Positions 59,601 to 64,000 of a stretch of 64,000 bases of DNA are shown here, piece by piece. The notes below the pieces were generated by a model. That model was not told the DNA's origin. It ran no database searches and saw nothing but the letters and a program-made list of their open reading frames with translations. The position numbers were made by a program, and so were the translations under genes. This DNA comes from Struthidea cinerea. Its lineage: Eukaryota; Chordata; Aves; Passeriformes; Corcoracidae. The stretch is taken from positions 849,787-913,786 of the forward strand of contig VZTI01004803.1 of the NCBI GenBank assembly GCA_013397865.1, read 5' to 3'. Each line of letters opens with the position of its first letter. Positions within the stretch are counted from its first letter, which is position 1.

Positions 59601-61885
59601 AAAACATGCTGCATCTCCATTTTGTAATAACTTTAGCCTGTTCGTAATATGGGAATGGATTCTGGACGCATATAGGTGCTCCATGTCTCTTTTTTTTCCA
59701 GTATTGCCTTGAAGTTGTTAAAATAAATATAGAAATGAAATAAATTATATATAAAGGAAGACTTTTGTATCAAAGCAAACAGGATAAGGATTAGAAGACT
59801 TATTCCAAAGCTCTAAAATCAGTGGGAATGTGGCCACTGGAATGGAAGCTCCTACCCTCTAGGAAGGATAGTTTCAGTGACAGTAGAAGACGGTTGTTTT
59901 ATAGATTTAAAGTAACTAATTTTCAAAGTCAATATATTTTAAATATAATCTCAATGTCTTCTATGCATTATAAAATCTCTTATATCAGGATTCCTTGAAG
60001 CTAAACCAATATCATCATAGCAGAGGCAAGTCCTGGAGGAGATTTCGCAAGGGAATTGTGCAGAAACTAAAAGGTGGTTCACTGAAACATTTAATTCTTT
60101 TCCTCTCCTTCTATCTGAGCAACACCAACAATGGGCAAGCTCAAAATAGATCTTTTCTGTCTGCAGATCCCACCTCCGCAAAAATTGAAGTCAAACAGCA
60201 CCTTTAGACTGTACAAGACCTTCAGATTTGGCCTGTCTTTGACCACCAGTCTCTGATCTCCCCTGAAACAAGAAACAGGGATGCAGACCAGTTCCAGCAA
60301 ATATTGTCCTTTCCACATTATTGTTATCTGAAGTGACAGGGGAACTTGACTTAGCTAATGTGTCACTAAAAACTTTCATTGTCTCCATGCTCTGTTAACT
60401 TTGTACTGTGCTGTTGAAGGTATAGGCTCTACATTCCCCTAAGAAACATCACGCAGTAACCCTTTGCAGTCTAAAAACCTCAGAATTCACAGGGCAACCT
60501 TAAAAACCTAGGAAATCTACCACATATATTGCAAACCCAGGATACAGAGATCCTGTGAAATCCAATGGTTACAAATTTATTGCAAGGCTGATAAAGGACT
60601 ATTCACAGATGATATTTCTGTACTTCACATTCCCCTGATTTCAGTGAGACTACCTCATGAGAGCAAGAAGATTTTACAGGATTCTCTTATTAGTGATTTA
60701 TGCAATTAATATAATTTATAACTTTATATAATATTTATAATTTCTAACAATTTTCTAAAAGCATCTGTTTTATTAGCTGTAGCAGAATTACTGAAGCATG
60801 ACAGATGTGCATATATTAAGTTTTATAAAACAAGGTTTACATAAAACAGCAGTTACCTCAGCAGTTTAAACTATGTGCAGCCCATCAACCTCAGTTGTCT
60901 GATACAAAAGTCCAAAATATATGTTACCTCTAACATATGATACATGAAATAACCCAAGAGTAAGCAGAGCTGTACCAATGAAGCAAATGGCGGGATCCCT
61001 TATTAGCTGGAAACAGGTACATCCTTTAGGCAAGACTGCATTTCCAAGCACATAAATTGGGCTCTATGTTTAGCTGGTGTTTTGAAGTATCTAGGAGAAT
61101 TGCTATGGCCTCTCTTAGAATCAGTCCAGCACTAAAATCCACAGTCATTCTCTGCTAGAAAGAAATTGAAGAGACAGCATCCCCTTCTGGTGGGGAGCTT
61201 CAGGACAGTGTATAGGTAAAATCCCTCACTATTTGAAAAAAAATCATTCAATAAAATCATAATTTTAATAGATATTTTAAATTATTTTGCATCATTCATC
61301 TGTGGTTTTGATACTTTCTGTATCTACCTTATTAGAATTTGTAAGATAAAATGATACATGTTTTTTCAAAGAAACTGTCATGGCTGGTAAAATGTCCAAA
61401 GTAAATCTTTTTTCTATATTAGCTAGTTTAACAAAGGCAGTGACTTCTCCCTAAAGATCTATTCATTTTTATCAATAGAGACTCATGGTGATGGCAATGG
61501 TTTGGTTACTTGTCTCAAAACAAGGATACAGGATTTATTTACAGAAATTATCATCTAATTAAAGAAATGAATGCATTTCTCTATTTCATCATGAATCATA
61601 CCTTGTAAAGCTCATCTGGTAATCAGGCCATCCGTTTTGAAAATGGTGTACATTTTTGCATGCTGAAGAGAAATTAGTGTAAATTGCTAGGAGGATTCTA
61701 CAATAAAAGCATAATTTTTGTTCTGCTGATCTAAATTTTAATACTCATGCAAATCACCTATATATGAATGAACTGACTTGAAGGGAAAAAAAAAAGCCAC
61801 CAAGAAACTCAGGACAAACTGCATTGTTTCAGACTGTCTCAATTAAATATGCAGAACTGAGAGATGCCAGCTTCAAATACCTCAA

Positions 61886-62400
61886 GCATGTGGCCTCACC
61901 TTGAATACTGTCTTCAGTTTTGGTCACAACAGTGTAAGAAAGATATTAAACTATTACAGAACATACAAAGAAGGGACAAAAACATGGTGAAGGGCCTTGA
62001 GGAGAAGTTGTGTAAGTAGTGCCTGGGGTCACTTGGTCTGTTCAGCCTGGAGAAGAGGAGATTGAGAGGAGGCCTCATCACAGTCTACAACTTCTTCATG
62101 AGGGAAAGAGGAGGGGCAGGCACCGATCTCTTCTCCATGGTAACCATTGACAGGACCTGAGGGAATGTCCTGAGGTTTTGACAATGTGGTTTAGGTTGGA
62201 TATTAAGAAAAGGATCTTCATCCAGAGGGTGGTTGGGCACTGGAACAGGCTTCCCAGGGAAGCGGTCATATCACCAGCCTGACAGAGTTTAAGAAGTGTT
62301 TGGACAACATTCAGGCACATGGTGTGACTCTTGGGCTGTCCTGTGCAGTGCCAGGAGTTGGACTCAATGGTGTCTTTCAACTCAGCATACTCTGTGATTC
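61886..62400 (+). mobile_element. CR1 LINE, 5'-truncated 3' end (about 515 bp)
   Basis: Recognisable CR1 landmarks occur in the right order. They are CTTGAATACTGTCTTCAGTT near 61900, TCTGTTCAGCCTGGAGAAGA near 62036, GGTTGGGCACTGGAACAGGC near 62230, CCAGGAGTTGGACTCAATGG near 62351, and the tail TTTCAACTCAGCATACTCTG with GTGATT. In complete CR1 elements this stretch encodes the end of the reverse-transcriptase ORF2 and the 3' UTR. Here every frame is interrupted, so it encodes nothing. Many substitutions against the sequence I remember and a single terminal octamer instead of several indicate an old copy. CR1 is the dominant avian LINE, which supports the bird assignment. I do not assign a subfamily. 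Confidence 0.95.
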
Positions 62401-64000
62401 AGCAATTTATCTTCAATGATTGGAAGGCAATAGTTTTTCTGAAATGGAACCACAAGACTCAGTACTTACATAATGTCATAAAAAAAACACTAATTCAAAC
62501 ATTTCCTGTGGAATATATTCAGACCATATATAATACTACAGAGCACTCAAAATACTTGGGAGGTCAGGCACAAGCAGCGTTAACTGGTTCAGTGATTTGA
62601 TTTGCCTATGACCACAGCATCACTGACACACACTCCTCACAGCCCCAGCCAAAGGCAGCAGGCAATCCACCTGCTCAGCCCTCATCGTCATGAACAGGAG
62701 GAACCCACAGCATAAGAACTAATGAAACTAAATACAATATCTGTACAAAATGTTCTTACACATAAAACAGGCAGATGTGGGTCCCTGTTGGAATCAGTGA
62801 CTCATCTGGATTTCTAATTTGCTGTGAAATATTCTTGGATAATACCACATACTCAGAAAAGAAATGATAGATGGGAACACGTTTACTTCTCTGTAAATAT
62901 GAATCAGGAAACCAGAACATAGTTGAGGAATTTTTTGGCTAGCAAATCCAAGTTGAAAGAGAAGGAAAGACGGAGGTCGTGGTTCTTCCCTTGGTTAAAA
63001 AATAAATAAATAAATAAATAAATGTCTAGTATTAGGAAAAAGCAATTCCGTGGTTATTGTCATACAGAGGTTGTGTTATCCTCACACATTCCCAAGAATA
63101 TCAGACTCCATTCATGGAGAGGTATGAATGACTTCATAAAGTCTCAGCCTTATTTCTTGAGTTCTTCAATTTTCATTGCGCTGCATTGCAAAAAGGTCAC
63201 CACAAATGAAATAAAGGACTCAAGTCACTCACCAGCATTTGTCTTACTACTTGGCAGAATTCATATCCCAAAGCTGAATCCCTGCATGGAGCTGTGGAAG
63301 AAATGGGTGCCTCCAGGTGGCATGGGGGAAGCCATTGTGCTGGGATGGTCACTGCGAGATAACCAGTCCCTCTGCAAAGGGACTGAAGTCCCTGACCCAT
63401 GTAACCAGAATGTATTCCGGCACTGCCAGAACCTACAGGGCTCTGCAGCAGGTGTAGCCACTGGAAATGCTGTATTGGTAGAAATGTAACTGTTGGGGAA
63501 ATTTATGGTCCTATAATTATAAGCAGCAGCAGCTTGATAGTTTTGTGACCAAAAAAGGTACCTTACTGCTAAATTTACCCTCATACATGTTCTTATGAGT
63601 CCAGTTTCTGATGGTTACATTTTCAACCTTTTGGCCCTGAAATAATTTATTAATATCAATGTTGCCAACACAATCCTTCTGGAACTAGTGAATTATGCGT
63701 TCTAAGTAAATTCAATTAAACTAAAGCTCCTTTATACCTAACAAGAAATAGCCAAATTCTTGAATAACTGACTGAAGTGGACACTTAAACTAAAAGTTCT
63801 CCCAGTCAGTGGGATCATGTGTATATTTCATTTCACGCAATCTACTTTGGCTTCCAAGAAAAGACAAACTACATGCTAAGAAATCCCTTAATTAGGTTAG
63901 TTATAGAGAAAGCATCCCCAGTGCATTGCTCTAAGCAGCAATGTGTGAATTTTCTATTCAACACAGCAACAGTAGGCTATTTATTCGATTTATGTGCATA
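62401..64000. other. Noncoding stretch, one moderately long frame
   Basis: The plus-strand frame 63022-63489 (155 codons) is the longest gap-free frame outside the GC-rich segment. Its translation contains no motif that I know, and its second half lies in a GC-richer patch where stops are rarer. I see no promoter or splice context and do not call it a gene. The (AAAT)n array at 62997-63023 lies immediately before it. Confidence 0.6.
62997..63023. repeat. Microsatellite (AAAT)n, about 6 copies
   Basis: A pure AAAT tetranucleotide array, continuous with a short A run on the left. Confidence 0.92.

Larger units (their letters stand above)
50095..61885. other. Noncoding AT-rich stretch, no gene recognised
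   Basis: Almost 12 kb without a recognised gene or large repeat. Frames up to 117 codons (57254-57607, minus strand) occur, about what chance gives at this base composition. Distinct small structures, a 21-bp duplication at 53398-53445 and a palindrome at 53617-53637, are listed separately. Regions near 55050-55200 and 59400-59660 hold several TAAT-type homeodomain cores and could be conserved noncoding elements; that is only an impression. Confidence 0.65.

Noticed and set aside
1..64000. CRISPR array, bacterial operon or defence system
   Set aside because: No spaced identical repeats of CRISPR type, no ribosome-binding sites or dense genes. CR1 and avian LTRs show this is vertebrate DNA.
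1..64000. tRNA, rRNA, U-snRNA or well-known microRNA genes
   Set aside because: I looked for the common tRNA T-arm signature, U6/7SK starts and several familiar microRNA cores and saw none. A covariance-model scan would be decisive.

Overview
This window reads as vertebrate nuclear DNA from a bird, and I recognise no protein-coding gene in it. The avian call rests on two kinds of repeat. One is a CR1 LINE 3' end at about 61886-62400, with a second fragment in reverse at 50024-50094. The other is a set of endogenous-retrovirus solo LTRs with avian-type ends and internal modules (7324-7663, 14884-15784, 21563-22126, 32764-33562). A songbird is my best guess from the LTR families, but that is recollection, not proof. 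The background is AT-rich with stops in every frame. The longest reading frames are either in GC-rich repeat DNA or no longer than chance would give over 64 kb.

Layout. 1-7.3 kb: unique AT-rich DNA with a perfect 22-bp palindrome at 640-661. 7.3-7.7 kb: an old ERVL-like LTR. 7.7-14.9 kb: unique DNA with a (TTCTA)n microsatellite. 14.9-15.8 kb: the best-preserved element, a solo LTR with perfect 5-bp target duplications (CCAAG), interrupted by a 279-base assembly gap. 15.8-21.6 kb: unique DNA with a 12-bp-arm hairpin at 18171-18199 and a GC-elevated patch near 19.3-19.8 kb. 21.6-22.4 kb: a second ERVL-like solo LTR followed by a long purine tract. 22.4-32.8 kb: unique DNA with a poly-C/poly-A block at 25.2-25.3 kb and a nested palindrome/duplication at 31.3 kb. 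32.8-33.6 kb: a third ERVL-like LTR. 37.4-38.1 kb: a GC-rich segment, probably an unclassified LTR or other repeat. 38-61.9 kb: AT-rich DNA with (AGT)15 and (AAAAC)12 microsatellites, a reversed CR1 scrap, a 21-bp tandem duplication and a 10-bp-arm palindrome. 61.9-62.4 kb: the CR1. The rest is unremarkable.

There is no operon, pathway or gene cluster to describe. The sequence fits a gene desert or part of a very large intron. I looked for an undescribed system and did not find one I could defend. The most checkable leads are the young solo LTR, several improbable palindromes, the GC-rich segment at 37.4-38.1 kb, and three weak candidate exons or reading frames (25305-25525, 26938-27213, 44198-44315).
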